64,000 nucleotides of DNA, taken from positions 3,472,001 through 3,536,000 of the forward strand of contig CP085825.1 of NCBI GenBank assembly GCA_020809705.1, read 5' to 3'. This stretch comes from Calonectria ilicicola (lineage: Eukaryota > Ascomycota > Sordariomycetes > Hypocreales > Nectriaceae). The position numbers and the translations under genes are program-made. Below the pieces are notes generated by a model, which saw nothing but the letters and a program-made list of their open reading frames with translations, was not told the DNA's origin and made no database searches. Below, piece after piece: positions 1 to 10,006 of this stretch (position 1 is its first letter; each line of letters opens with the position of its first letter).

Positions 1-209
1 GACAGATACCCTTAATAAATAGTGGGGGGGAAGACACATGGCTTTATTCATCCGATAGTTCCCTCATCTTTATACACTACTTATTACAATCAAGAATTTC
101 GGCTATGCGTTCAGCCACCCAGGATTATGTCCTTGATTTGAGAGAATGAATTTGTTGGCCCATTCTAGATCGAAACCCAAACACTGCGGGAAAGATATGA
201 TAGCACAGT

Positions 210-869
210 TCACTTCTTCGCATTCTTCTCCGCGGCCTTCTCGGCAACGATGCTTTCAAGGCGCTTGAACGACGGGTAGCCTTCGAAGAAACAAGTCAAC
301 TGCCATGCCCACCAAGACCCTGTAAATTTCTCCACGCCGTGCTTCTTCAAGCGGCCCTCGAACATGCAGCACTCAAAGATGTGGATACCGATAACCGGCC
401 AGAAAATGGCCTTGACAATCCACTGGTACCACGAAACGCCGCCAGGGAAGTATGCTTCTATCAAGGGCCACGCAGGGCTCTCAGGCACAACCCACGGGAG
501 AGTCGCAGCGCAGAGAAAGTAGAAGATGACGGATCCGAAAACAACAATTCCGAAGCCTTGAGGCGGCGTATAGGAGGTAATGACGATGTCGCTAAGGCCG
601 AGCGCCTCACGGGCAACGACGGCCATCTCAATGATGCGGCCCTTGACCTCGGACCAAGCTGTCAGAGGAGGCTCAAATGGAATGGAGTAATTGCCCCCAC
701 GAGCGCTAAGGCTCATACCATTGAAGTCAACGTCGCGCATTTGGGGCGAAGAGGCTTCGCTGGCCGTGGCACGAACATAGTGGCGGATGTAGTAGGACAG
801 CTCGCGAGTGTGATCCTTGTTCATGTGCGAGATGATGCGCTTCTTCATTGCTTCCTCGGCGGATGCCAT
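210..869 (-). CDS. DUF2470-domain membrane protein
   Basis: Single-exon gene of 219 residues. The start at 869 (MASAEEAMKKR) is chosen because the family begins this way; an upstream in-frame extension to 1004 is rich in Pro, Arg and Leu and looks like leader sequence. Residues about 5-95 match the DUF2470 pattern (SHMNKDHTRELSYYIRHY, then DVDFNGMSL). Two hydrophobic segments follow (about 110-135, starting GFGIVVFGSVIFYFLC, and about 150-175, SWYQWIVKAIFWPVIGIHIF), with a basic Lys/Ala-rich tail. The layout suggests a small integral membrane protein with a cytosolic DUF2470 head. DUF2470 also occurs next to haem- and flavin-binding folds, but no cofactor residues can be assigned here and the function is unknown. 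No intron signals interrupt the frame. Confidence 0.85.
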   Translation of the reverse strand: MASAEEAMKKRIISHMNKDHTRELSYYIRHYVRATASEASSPQMRDVDFNGMSLSARGGNYSIPFEPPLTAWSEVKGRIIEMAVVAREALGLSDIVITSYTPPQGFGIVVFGSVIFYFLCAATLPWVVPESPAWPLIEAYFPGGVSWYQWIVKAIFWPVIGIHIFECCMFEGRLKKHGVEKFTGSWWAWQLTCFFEGYPSFKRLESIVAEKAAEKNAKK

Positions 870-1319
870 CTTTGCAAGTTTGGGGCCTCGATTGAGGCTC
901 GGTGAGGGCGTAGTAGGATGTAGTTGAAGGAGGGAATTGAGGAGTGGGGCCCTGTGATTTCTTTGGCGCTGATCCCGGCCACCTGTCACCGCCGCCCCAG
1001 GCAAATGCCGACGTTACCTATTAAGCACAGGAACCTCGGGACAACTGTGATGGGCACAACGCATCAAAATGATAGTTTGGAGAAACCAAAAAAAAAAATT
1101 GATATTCTTGAAAATATTGTCAAATATCCTAGGGTATCTATCCTACTACTCAATCAGTCCCAGCCACCCATCCTTGAATGCCGTAGTTCTCAAACACCAC
1201 ATAGCATTATATAAAATAAATATTAACCACGTGAGCCTGCCCAGTAACGAATGTATCGAATGTAAAAATTCAGGGTATCTTGGATTTCTCCTTTGTTTCA
1301 TCTAATCCCTCCTCGCGCA
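870..1319. other. Intergenic: DUF2470 gene promoter and receptor 3' flank
   Basis: About 450 bases between the start of the DUF2470 gene and the stop of the receptor gene; both genes are on the minus strand. There is an A-tract near 1087-1100. Short open frames here lack any recognisable protein pattern. I see no RNA gene. Confidence 0.5.
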
Positions 1320-3057
1320 TCACGGGCTGAGTGGGCCTCCCCTCGGCTTTATAATGTGGGCAGCTTCGAAATCGTCCTCCTCTTCAACATCCACACGGGT
1401 TGTCGTCGTCGTCTTGACACGAATACCAAGTTTGTCGCTTACGTGGGAAATCACTGAGAAGCTGGAAAATCTGTGACCTCCCTTGATTTGCGTCCACACG
1501 TTTCCTCGCGATTTATCGGCAAAGCCTGCATCCAGCTCGATCTGGCTTTCCGTCGTTCCGCCCTTTGCCGAGTAGATGGCCATGGTAGCGCTTGATCTCG
1601 ATTTGGATTTAACCGGAGGAAGTGGCTTGTCTGTGGGGCGGCGGTAGAGAGTTGAAGGTTGAGGTGTAAGGGCTGCACGCTTTCGTGAATATGTTGTGGG
1701 TAGAAGCTTGCAGATGTTGGAAAGACAAGCGATGACGATCAATGTGGATATCTCGACGCCTGTCCAGATGAGTTCATCTCCGTATTGCCAAGGTTCGTTG
1801 GACTTGGCTCCAATGGACATGAAAAAGCGCAACCGCAGACATGACATGGCTAAAGCCAACCCGCCAACGGCAAACACAACCACCGCTCCTATCTTCTTTC
1901 CGAAATTCAAACATAGGCGAGACAATAATGGAAGAGGAAGCGCGATTAAAAGCGAGTTCTGGCCAATGTCGAAGATCTGTTTGGCATAGGCAAGAGTCCT
2001 GACGTTTACGCAATGGTTGGGCTTTGAATTCGACGTCCACCCGTCCCACGCGAAGCTAACTGGGGAGCACTGAAATGTAAGAACAAAAAATAAAACGATT
2101 GTCGGTATAGCAATAAGTGCCATGGTCATGTAGGCGGCAATCTTGACACGAGTGCCGCTGAAAGTTCGAAGGTAAATGTAGAGGATGGCGATCTTGGTGA
2201 TAGCCAGACATAAAAGAACGAATTTTTCTGCAACAAAGAGAACCTTTTACGTATGTTAGCCGCCATCCATCACTGAAAACAGCACATATAATCACCTTCA
2301 AGGCCTGTGAGACATCTCGTGTGTTCAACGTTGAGGGATTGGTGTCGAAAAGGGCATGTTGCACTGCGATCGGCTGTTAATATTTAAGGCATCATAGGAG
2401 AAGAGATGGAGCAACTAACCATAATGAACACAGCAAATATAGACTGTGTAAAAAATCTTTCCTCAAAATTAGCATGGTTCAACTCTTTTTCTTTCCGAAG
2501 TAGCTCATACCCCACAAACAACCATCATGTAATCGTCACGATGAACTCCATCAGGTGACCTCCAGCTGGCAAAGAACCGCAGCCAAGGGCAAACCCAAGC
2601 TGCAATTTCAGCCACGAGGATTAGGTAAAATCGTTTCCCCCATGGTTGCAACGGCTGGTCACAGAATTTCGATTGGGTCTGGCTTATTTCTGTGTCGGGT
2701 TAGTCCCCAGGCGCTCTTCAGGTGCTTGATCTTTTAGAGTCGTACTGTAACGGTCAAAGGTGGAACATTGTTGAAGGATGCAGTCCTTTGTATTAGCCCA
2801 GGGTCCAGCCTGGTAGCAAAAGTCGGTAATGGGTGATGTCGAATTGTTGGTTGAATCCCCAAGCGCTGTGTAGTAGCATTTTACCTATGGGAACAATGTG
2901 AGCCTTGAATTCTTCATCACGATATCGGTGGGTGAGGACGCACGCCACAAGCCGGCAGTTCTTCCAGCACTTGGTTGACGCCGGTGGCATTTGAGTCAGC
3001 AAGGGCTCTTGTGGCAGTTGACAGTAGAACTGCCAGTGACAATAGCCGTGTCAACAT
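1320..3057 (-). CDS. CFEM-domain PTH11-like seven-helix receptor
   Basis: Six-exon model read by hand: 2944-3057, 2746-2884, 2511-2689, 2420-2443, 2296-2373 and 1320-2243. All phases agree and the product is 485 residues. Residues 1-20 form a signal peptide (MLTRLLSLAVLLSTATRALA). A CFEM-like domain follows, with LPACGVKC, ITDFC, KDC and QQC. After that comes a fungal rhodopsin/SAT4-type membrane domain: VAEIAAWVCPWL, then the conserved RDDYMM, then VLLCLAITKIAILYIYLRTF matching the family KxxILxxY motif, and further helices to about residue 370. The tail is cytosolic and Ser/Thr/basic. The family (Magnaporthe Pth11 and relatives) senses surface cues at the plasma membrane through G-protein signalling. 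The CFEM domain appears to lack two of its usual eight cysteines. The 24-base exon 4 is unusually small. The ligand cannot be inferred. Confidence 0.85.
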
Positions 3058-3321
3058 CCGGAGATGTTCTTGTGCTGGCAAATTGGTGTTGGTGAAGGAT
3101 TCTACCCCGGTGAGGCGTAAGAACAGAATCCCAACTTCATAAGCCTTTGGACAAAACGAAGGAACAGTTCACAAGGGATCCATCAATTTAGAACCGAGGG
3201 GGGACTACCGAGAATATTTCTAAAAACTGCCGCCATGATTGAATGATCAGGGGTTCCAGAATGTGCATGGACTTTTGTTTGAGATCCCACTAGTGCTAGT
3301 CCTGGCAGCCACTGCAACGAG

Positions 3322-3846
3322 TTACTGGGACCCTTGTCGTTGCCGTCGACCGGCGCAACAAAGGTCTGAGGCATCGCTCTCATGCGAACGGTTTAGCTCG
3401 TCTGCATCGAAGGGAAACTTAGGTAGTGCGGGCGGCATTGTGCATACTTGTAGAACAATGCTGCTGAAGCTCAACTTGGGTGTCACATAACCACTTGCTT
3501 GGCTGTCGATATTGGAAAGCTGTGACGCGTCCCCGCTACGGTACCCGCTCGGGTTTAATGCACATCGATACGGCATTCTACAAATAGGATATTGATAAAG
3601 TGCGGTGGCATCTTGAGCGGATACCAGGTCAATGGTGGTGCGTGCATCTCTTGATGCATTGCGAAGGATCGAGCCATGTTGCATACCAGGTGTCGATCCA
3701 GATTGTGGGGTTCGACTCAATTGGCAAACAGCCTCATTCAGTCCAACAGGACGAAAGTATGGAATCTCACAATCCAAGCTCCCGTCATTGTAAGCCAAGG
3801 ATCCTGAAGCCGAGATGATGAGAATGAGATGTTGAACGGACCGCAT
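3322..3846 (-). CDS. Candidate small secreted protein (weak)
   Basis: A 174-residue open frame on the minus strand, lying upstream of the receptor gene in the same orientation. Its N-terminus (MRSVQHLILIISASGSLA) resembles a signal peptide, and seven cysteines follow. I recognise no domain. Internal GT...AG pairs, for example a donor-like GTATGC in the first third, make other exon structures possible. It may be a chance open frame, since the surrounding spacer has several shorter frames in other phases. Expression or conservation evidence would be needed to call it a gene. Confidence 0.22.
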   Translation of the reverse strand: MRSVQHLILIISASGSLAYNDGSLDCEIPYFRPVGLNEAVCQLSRTPQSGSTPGMQHGSILRNASRDARTTIDLVSAQDATALYQYPICRMPYRCALNPSGYRSGDASQLSNIDSQASGYVTPKLSFSSIVLQVCTMPPALPKFPFDADELNRSHESDASDLCCAGRRQRQGSQ

Positions 3847-5809
3847 CTCCCCATCTATCGTGCGACAAATCAGGCGCTAGTCGGGAGATCGCCAGCGACT
3901 AGACGGGGGTTCTTGTCCCACGATATTATCCATGCACTTTGATCTCGAAATGAAACCGCCGTGCCCCAGGCGGAGCTGGCAGGATAGGGCTTTGCCGATC
4001 CCAGGCCAATTAACAAGCGGCACCGCCTTTTTTTGGTACTGTTTCTGTTTTTGAGCTGAAGCGTCGAGAGCTGAAATTGCAGCCCAAGAAAATATTGCCC
4101 GATCGTTTGTTTACGGTCGCTTTGGGAATAGACCGGGCCAACTAACCCAGGAAAATGTCACTTGTTCGAAGTGGAAATGAATCAAATCCCTTTTAGTACA
4201 TGACCTTCCACTGATCCGACCTGAGGTCAGCGTCCTCAACCTCAACCTCAACCAAGACCATCATCTATCTCTAAGCGAGCTTAGTCTGAGCTGCGGATGG
4301 TGTCGTTTGGTTGTGTGCATGCATATATGATGCACAGAAGAATCCTAGCCAGCGGAGTCGAGAAGGAGATCGCTGCTCCAACTGGGGTCTCCCGGCTTGG
4401 TATGGGGCTACTAATGTGTTGTGCTTGTTTCCAGAGGGGATTAAGATCTAGCTTAAGGATTTCTCGACTGGTTTTGCCGTGGTTGATGCGAAACACCTGA
4501 AACGGCTCTCGAGCATCTTCAGACTCATTCGATTTGCCGATCGAGGCTCTAGTGTTTTTTGTCCTCTCTCAAAGAAGGTTAGCGCGAGCAGGACCCGTTC
4601 CATTTCAAGGTTATTTGTCTCCCGCCTCAGTAAGGACTGTCCTGAATGACAAGCTGTTAACCGCAATCGCTGCGATTGGGTGTCAAGGAGAATTGTCATC
4701 TTCGTGTCCATCGAGGTCCGGGGTTGTGAACCCCCCAGCTCGAGTTTGAATGCTCGGCCGCTCAGGAGCTTTGTCACCCGGGGGCTTTAGTACGTGTCAG
4801 TCGTATTTCAAAACAGCACAGGCAAGAAGCTGCGACTCTTTATTCAGCCGAAGCTAGATGAGATATACTTTCTGCATTGGCCGTTTAGGCATTGAGACAC
4901 ACGCTTTTTTTTATGGCAAATCCCGATGGTCTGGTATTTCCAGACTAGAAGCGTGATGGGCAGCATTTCAATGACGACAGCTTATATTAATAATGGCTTG
5001 GCTCATCCGTATGTCAGAATACATGACACGAAGAAAATTTCCGTGTTGGTCCAATGAAAAATGGAAAAAAAGAAAAGAAACATGCACGAAGGTCGACACC
5101 CTTATGAATAATAATATGGAACTAATATAGTGTTGCAATCATTACCGCTTAGCTTCATCTTTATTTTTGGTCTCTCCCTTCTACCTCTGCCTCTTTATTT
5201 ACATTCACATTTCTATGATTCCCACTGTTTTCTGTCGCTCACCCAGCTCACAAGAGTGATTATGAATGGTCGTCACATTGAGAGTGGAGGTTTTACTGGG
5301 GTTAGCTCGGCGGAGATTCGGAGCTCCGAGGCGTTGAATGCAAAAAGCGACGACTGTGGAACGATACTGCTCGAGATAGCCAGGCATGCATTGGCCCTGT
5401 ATCGTGAAAAAATACCATGTGGAAAGGTCAAGACGTAAAGCAGGCCATGACGTCGCGTTGGTGACTTTGTATGATGATTTGTTCCGAGCATGTTTGGGGC
5501 AAACTTTGGGGTCGCCATAAGCAGCACGCGACCGAGAAGCCGTACTAATCGCACAGTCGACACTACAGGCTGCAAGGCTGTTGGTGAAGGCGCCTCGTAA
5601 CTCCGCTCGGTGAACACATCAAATGACGCAGGCGCAAAACTCTTCAGCCGGTGTTATCAGATCAGATTGATAAAGAAATCCCTTTTCACTTGCTGAGGCC
5701 CCGGGTTGCCCCAGAGAGCGCTCTCTCTCCTCCTTCGTAACTCCGAACGGCCACGCGCCAGCCAACGCTCAAGGCTCAGTAGGCTCGAACGAGGCTCCGG
5801 TTATCAATC
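3847..5809. other. Intergenic spacer upstream of the first Zn2Cys6 gene
   Basis: About 2 kb with no frame that resembles a known protein. It presumably holds the promoter and leader of the regulator that starts at 5810. AT-rich stretches lie near 4980-5130, and a pyrimidine-rich tract near 5150-5240 could be leader sequence. The 264 bases at 3058-3321 beyond the receptor start likewise show nothing recognisable. Confidence 0.5.
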
Positions 5810-8248
5810 ATGACCGACCGAAGTGAGACCCCGGACTCGGACAACGACCGAAGACCTGGGTCGCGCAACGGCGACGACCAGCCGCCCGCTCGGAAGCGCC
5901 AGCGTGTCCGACTCTCTTGCCTTGAATGCCGTCGTCGCAAGCTGTCGTGCGACCGAGGCTTCCCGTGTGAGCGCTGTATCAAGAGCGGCACTCCCGACCG
6001 TTGCAGCTATGAGTCCCGCAATGGCGAGGTCGTTAACGCCTCGTCCGGCGTCCCGCCTCCCTTTGCTCAGCTCGACTCTCGACGCTTTGTTGACCCTGCC
6101 ATGGGTCTATCGCCTCGCGACCCCGAGTATGCTCGCCAGGATCATGACCGTATCCGCCGCTTAGAGCTTGAAATTGCCCAGCTCAAGAACCAGCTGTCGC
6201 GTCCAGGAGGCCTAGACGGAAGCACCATTGCAGGCACCACCACCTCCCCAGCAACCCAAAAGGATGACCCCAACTCAGGTGAGCCGGACCCTTCAGTCCG
6301 TGAAGTCCATGAATCCATTGAGGCCACCAACATGTCTGCCGACAAGGGCGAACTGCGCTTCTTCCGTGGCCGGGGATTCCGTACTCGCTATTTTGGTCCT
6401 CACAACGCCAGCATGGCCTTTGTCGAGTTGACAGGGCTGTGTCCATTTATGAAGGAAACTGCTGATGAATGGCTACGACCTGTCATTATCCATGACCGAA
6501 AGGATCGCAAACGTCGCCAACATGACCGTGAGAAGATCTTTGAGCAATCAGACCCTGACCTGGAGGCTTTGCTACCAACCAGGGAAGAGACTGATGCCCT
6601 CGTCAACGTCTACTTGGAGCAGTTTGAGCAGGTTCACCGTATCGTCCACATCCCCACGTTTCGTAAGGAGTATGAGCAATACTGGGAACCCGGGTCCACC
6701 ACCCGCTATGCCGCTCTCACTGCTTTGATCCTCACCATGATGGCCGTGTCTAGCTGTGTTCACACTCATGATGGCCTCAAGTTTATTGGCATGATGTCCA
6801 ACGCCCGCCACTGGGCCGAGAAATGGATCAAGGCTTGTGATGATTGGTTAGCCAAGCAGAGCCAGAAACACCGAAGACTCGTTCACTACCAAGTTGCCTG
6901 TCTCTTGTATCTCGGCAAGCGTGTCAACACCATCAAGAAGAAGCGATTCTGGACCGGAGCCGGTGCCCTAATCCAGGATGGTATTGCAGTTGGTCTTCAC
7001 CGAGAACCAAGCCACATGGCTGCCAAGATTACCGTATTCCATCAAGAGATGCGGCGACGTATTTGGGCAACTGTTGTAGAGTTTGACATGCAAGCTTCTT
7101 TTGATCACGGCCTGCCTACTCTGGTCAGCCAACTTCACTACGACACTAACCCTCCCCGGAATCTCGATGATGAAGATTTTGACGAGACGACTACTTCTCT
7201 ACCCCCTTCCAAGTCTTGCAAAGATTATACGTACTCATCTTTCCAAAATCTTGCTCGGCAGAGTTTGCCATTGCGTTTGGAGTTGAGCAGACTTCTAACT
7301 GGACCTCTATCTGATATTGACTACGACCAAGTCATTCGATATACAAACGACTTGACACAAGAGATTGATTCCCTCCCCTCGTGGGATACCAACGCAGAGA
7401 ATACCAAGGGCACAAAGAACCCCATGATTGCTTACACCTTGCTACATGTGCAGCTACGGCAATACATCATCCCTTTGCACCAACCATACCTGAAGCTCCG
7501 CAAGCAAAATTCTAAGTATCAATACTCGGAGATTATCTATTACAATGCCGCGCGGGACATTGTGCTTCTTCACGACAAGCTGTATGATCAGGGCGTGCGG
7601 TCACTGAACTTCCTACGTGAGGATGCCCTCACAACAGCCATCAACCTATGCAGCGTCACGATGCTTCAACCCAGAGGTTCTACTAATATGATCATGATCA
7701 ATTCACACCATACCCTCAAGTTGATTGAAAAGTGCATCTCGATGAAGGAGGACCGTCTCCTCCGCTGCGGCAACAACGAGCCTTGGGGTTACTCCATCAT
7801 GTGCGCCGCCCTGGGCCTACTAGAGGCCCACCTCGGCACCAAGGAGCCCGAAGTAGCAAAGTCGACGTCGGCTGAGCGCTTCGTAAACCTCCACTACCGC
7901 CTTTTGGCTAACCAAGAACCCCCAGTAGCAGGAGAACCGGTGGTGGGAACAGGGCCGGCGATAGGGCCGGTGATGGGGCCAGCGCCTAATATGCCATTGC
8001 ACGATAGGCCAAAGGTAATGAACCTGGAGTTCCTCGGCAGGTCGTTTCCTAATATTGGCATCCAGTCTGTGACGCCCTTCACATTTACTAGCAACGCAAC
8101 GATACCGAATGCTCCGATTGACTCCAACCAAGCCCCATGGCTTATGGGAGGAGGAGATCCGACTCAACCATTTAACCTCGATCCAAGTCTCGAGCTTCTC
8201 GGGCTAAACCTAAATGAGATCTGGGGCGAGTCCTGGGAGCTTGGCTAA
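5810..8248 (+). CDS. Zn2Cys6 transcription factor 1
   Basis: Intronless frame of 812 residues. The binuclear zinc cluster is complete: C37, C40, C47, C53, C56 and C65, spaced CX2CX6CX5CX2CX8C, preceded by a basic ARKRQRVR stretch. A short coiled coil (RIRRLELEIAQLKNQL, about 104-120) could mediate dimerisation on paired CGG half-sites. The fungal-specific middle homology domain runs from about 260 to 520 (for example HRIVHIPTF and RRRIWATVVEFD). The C-terminus has a Gly/Pro/Val repeat-like linker and an acidic/hydrophobic end suited to activation. It is expected to be a nuclear, sequence-specific regulator; the targets are unknown. Several segments resemble the second Zn2Cys6 protein at 14530-16923, so the two appear to be distant paralogues of one subfamily. 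Confidence 0.95.
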   Translation: MTDRSETPDSDNDRRPGSRNGDDQPPARKRQRVRLSCLECRRRKLSCDRGFPCERCIKSGTPDRCSYESRNGEVVNASSGVPPPFAQLDSRRFVDPAMGLSPRDPEYARQDHDRIRRLELEIAQLKNQLSRPGGLDGSTIAGTTTSPATQKDDPNSGEPDPSVREVHESIEATNMSADKGELRFFRGRGFRTRYFGPHNASMAFVELTGLCPFMKETADEWLRPVIIHDRKDRKRRQHDREKIFEQSDPDLEALLPTREETDALVNVYLEQFEQVHRIVHIPTFRKEYEQYWEPGSTTRYAALTALILTMMAVSSCVHTHDGLKFIGMMSNARHWAEKWIKACDDWLAKQSQKHRRLVHYQVACLLYLGKRVNTIKKKRFWTGAGALIQDGIAVGLHREPSHMAAKITVFHQEMRRRIWATVVEFDMQASFDHGLPTLVSQLHYDTNPPRNLDDEDFDETTTSLPPSKSCKDYTYSSFQNLARQSLPLRLELSRLLTGPLSDIDYDQVIRYTNDLTQEIDSLPSWDTNAENTKGTKNPMIAYTLLHVQLRQYIIPLHQPYLKLRKQNSKYQYSEIIYYNAARDIVLLHDKLYDQGVRSLNFLREDALTTAINLCSVTMLQPRGSTNMIMINSHHTLKLIEKCISMKEDRLLRCGNNEPWGYSIMCAALGLLEAHLGTKEPEVAKSTSAERFVNLHYRLLANQEPPVAGEPVVGTGPAIGPVMGPAPNMPLHDRPKVMNLEFLGRSFPNIGIQSVTPFTFTSNATIPNAPIDSNQAPWLMGGGDPTQPFNLDPSLELLGLNLNEIWGESWELG

Positions 8249-8761
8249 TTTGCTTGCATCAAGACTTACATATTAATAATAATGTGGATTCTGTCACGAT
8301 GGGATGCGGGAAGCTGATGTTGAAATTTGTTTCTGCACTTTTGTTCTAGGGCGTTATTGGAGCTGTATAAGGATACCAGGTCTACGTCACATCACGACTC
8401 AATCGCAAGCGCATGTCTCAAGCAAAAGCTCCAGGGCTATTACAACCCTGATTCATCTGTTGTCATGTTTTGTTGTCTTGAAAGCAAAAAGCCATGATTT
8501 TCTCTGTGGGTCTTGAAAATGGGGCCGCCGCCCCCGCTGACAGCCAAATGTTTTTCCAGTGCAGACCAACCTGAAAGAGCCCTCCCTGTTGCCAGTCGCA
8601 TCAACTGACACATATCCACTAGTGCCCGACGCTGAACTCAACTGACTAGACACGCACAGCTTAAAAAAAAACCAATAAAACTCCCTGGAACCCCTCACGC
8701 TCCACTGACATGCTCCATAGCCAATGCCTTCGACAAAAAGATTAGAGTTGAATACGCTGCG
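8249..8761. other. Convergent 3' spacer
   Basis: About 510 bases between two converging genes, holding their 3' flanks. An AT-rich patch with TTAATAATAA near 8271 may be part of the poly(A) region of the zinc-cluster gene. I see no gene here. Confidence 0.5.
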
Positions 8762-10006
8762 TCAAGTGCTAAAATCCGATTCCCCCACTCGCTCTCGTTT
8801 AATGCACAGCAATGCGGGGTCGTCTTCGTATGGCTGACCTGTCTTGAGCTCATAAATGTTGCGAGTGCAATAGTCGACTTGGTGTCCAAGCGCCTCCAGG
8901 GCTACGTGGAGACTGTGTCCGTTAAACCCTAATGGTGGTGGCATGCTGTACGTGGCAACGATCCTGTCGCGTGCCCTGCTAATTTCTTCTAGGGCATCAA
9001 GGCGCCGCTTAATATCCCGAATGTCTTCGAATAGCTGACCCACGTAATCGTTGGCCTGGGCCTGCTTTGAAATACGCTCGTTCATTTTTTGAATCTCAGC
9101 AGATTGGGCGGACAGCTCGTCGCGAACCTGACGGTACAGGTGGGTGTGCTCCAATGTAGCTAGCCTGTTGGTTGGCTTGGCTGCAGGGAGGGACTCAGTT
9201 GCAGTAACAGTGGGACCTTCAGCGTCTCCGGGAGTCTCGGACTGTACCACTTGCTGCTCCTGTGTCTCGTCGTAATTCTGGGTAGGATCGGCTAAGTTGG
9301 TGACATCGGCCACATTGACGTTGCTTTCCTGCGCACTCTCGCCAGATGCATAGGAGTTGCACGATTCGATTGCGGGTCGCTTGAACCGCAGGGGATCAGT
9401 AGCAGGAACGTCATCGGGGTGTTTTCTCTTGTGCGTCAGAGAGCTCGGTGCAGTGAAAGCTGCGGCGGTGGGATCCTCAATTGCTGTGGAAGCAACCGTA
9501 ATGGATGCGAGTATCTTTTCCGAGGCGGGAGATGCTGGACTGCTTGCGTGAACAACTGGGGCCGGTGTCGATGCGGACCAAATATCAGTGCCAGGAAACG
9601 TTTTCTTGACGGCATTAACGACGCGCACTCTATCTTGGAGGATATTTTTTCCATATATAGTACGGAATATGATCCAATATGCCCAATTCCATCCTTCTTT
9701 GCGGTGCATGACGGCGCGCCAAATTCCATGATTGGAAGGAACGGTTTGGCTGCTAGGGGTTGTCTTTATAAGAGGGAGAGCCTTGGCGAATGCAAATCGA
9801 GTTTTATTGTCCCATCGCTCCATACCTTCACGCGCATATATCTCGATGACGTCTTCAATGGTTGGTTGGTCGTTGGGGTCCTGGGAGATCGTGATTGGTA
9901 TGTTGAATTCAAGGCTGAGTTCGGTCACAATGTCACGCACGCTCAGAACGGTGTCGTGTTCCTCCTTCTCCTTGAGCCTAGAGGAGCGTCGGCGCGAGGA
10001 AGCCAT
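8762..10006 (-). CDS. Hypothetical nuclear coiled-coil protein
   Basis: Predicted 414 residues. The start at 10006 (MASSRRRSSRLKEKEE) is preferred over an open upstream extension to 10522, which is low-complexity and GA-rich on the opposite strand, as leaders often are. I recognise no named domain. Visible features are a basic N-terminus that could be a nuclear signal; a folded-looking block at about 20-135 containing WRAVMHRKEGWNWAYWIIF; a long Ala/Ser/Thr/Pro-rich acidic linker with a second basic patch (HKRKHPDD); and a heptad-like helix at about 300-355 (DELSAQSAEIQKMNERISKQ, then DIRDIKRRLDALEEI). The final 60 residues are again ordered-looking. It could be a fungal-specific chromatin or transcription accessory protein, but that is a guess. 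Confidence 0.7.
   Translation of the reverse strand: MASSRRRSSRLKEKEEHDTVLSVRDIVTELSLEFNIPITISQDPNDQPTIEDVIEIYAREGMERWDNKTRFAFAKALPLIKTTPSSQTVPSNHGIWRAVMHRKEGWNWAYWIIFRTIYGKNILQDRVRVVNAVKKTFPGTDIWSASTPAPVVHASSPASPASEKILASITVASTAIEDPTAAAFTAPSSLTHKRKHPDDVPATDPLRFKRPAIESCNSYASGESAQESNVNVADVTNLADPTQNYDETQEQQVVQSETPGDAEGPTVTATESLPAAKPTNRLATLEHTHLYRQVRDELSAQSAEIQKMNERISKQAQANDYVGQLFEDIRDIKRRLDALEEISRARDRIVATYSMPPPLGFNGHSLHVALEALGHQVDYCTRNIYELKTGQPYEDDPALLCIKRERVGESDFST

Noticed and set aside
339..905. 188-codon plus-strand frame opposite the DUF2470 gene
   Set aside because: Antisense of a conserved coding region, with no domain or signal; it is an artefact of codon composition.
5130..5438. 102-codon frame with a hydrophobic start upstream of the first zinc-cluster gene
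   Set aside because: The hydrophobic start is the reading of a pyrimidine-rich tract; the rest has no pattern, so it is more likely leader or promoter sequence.
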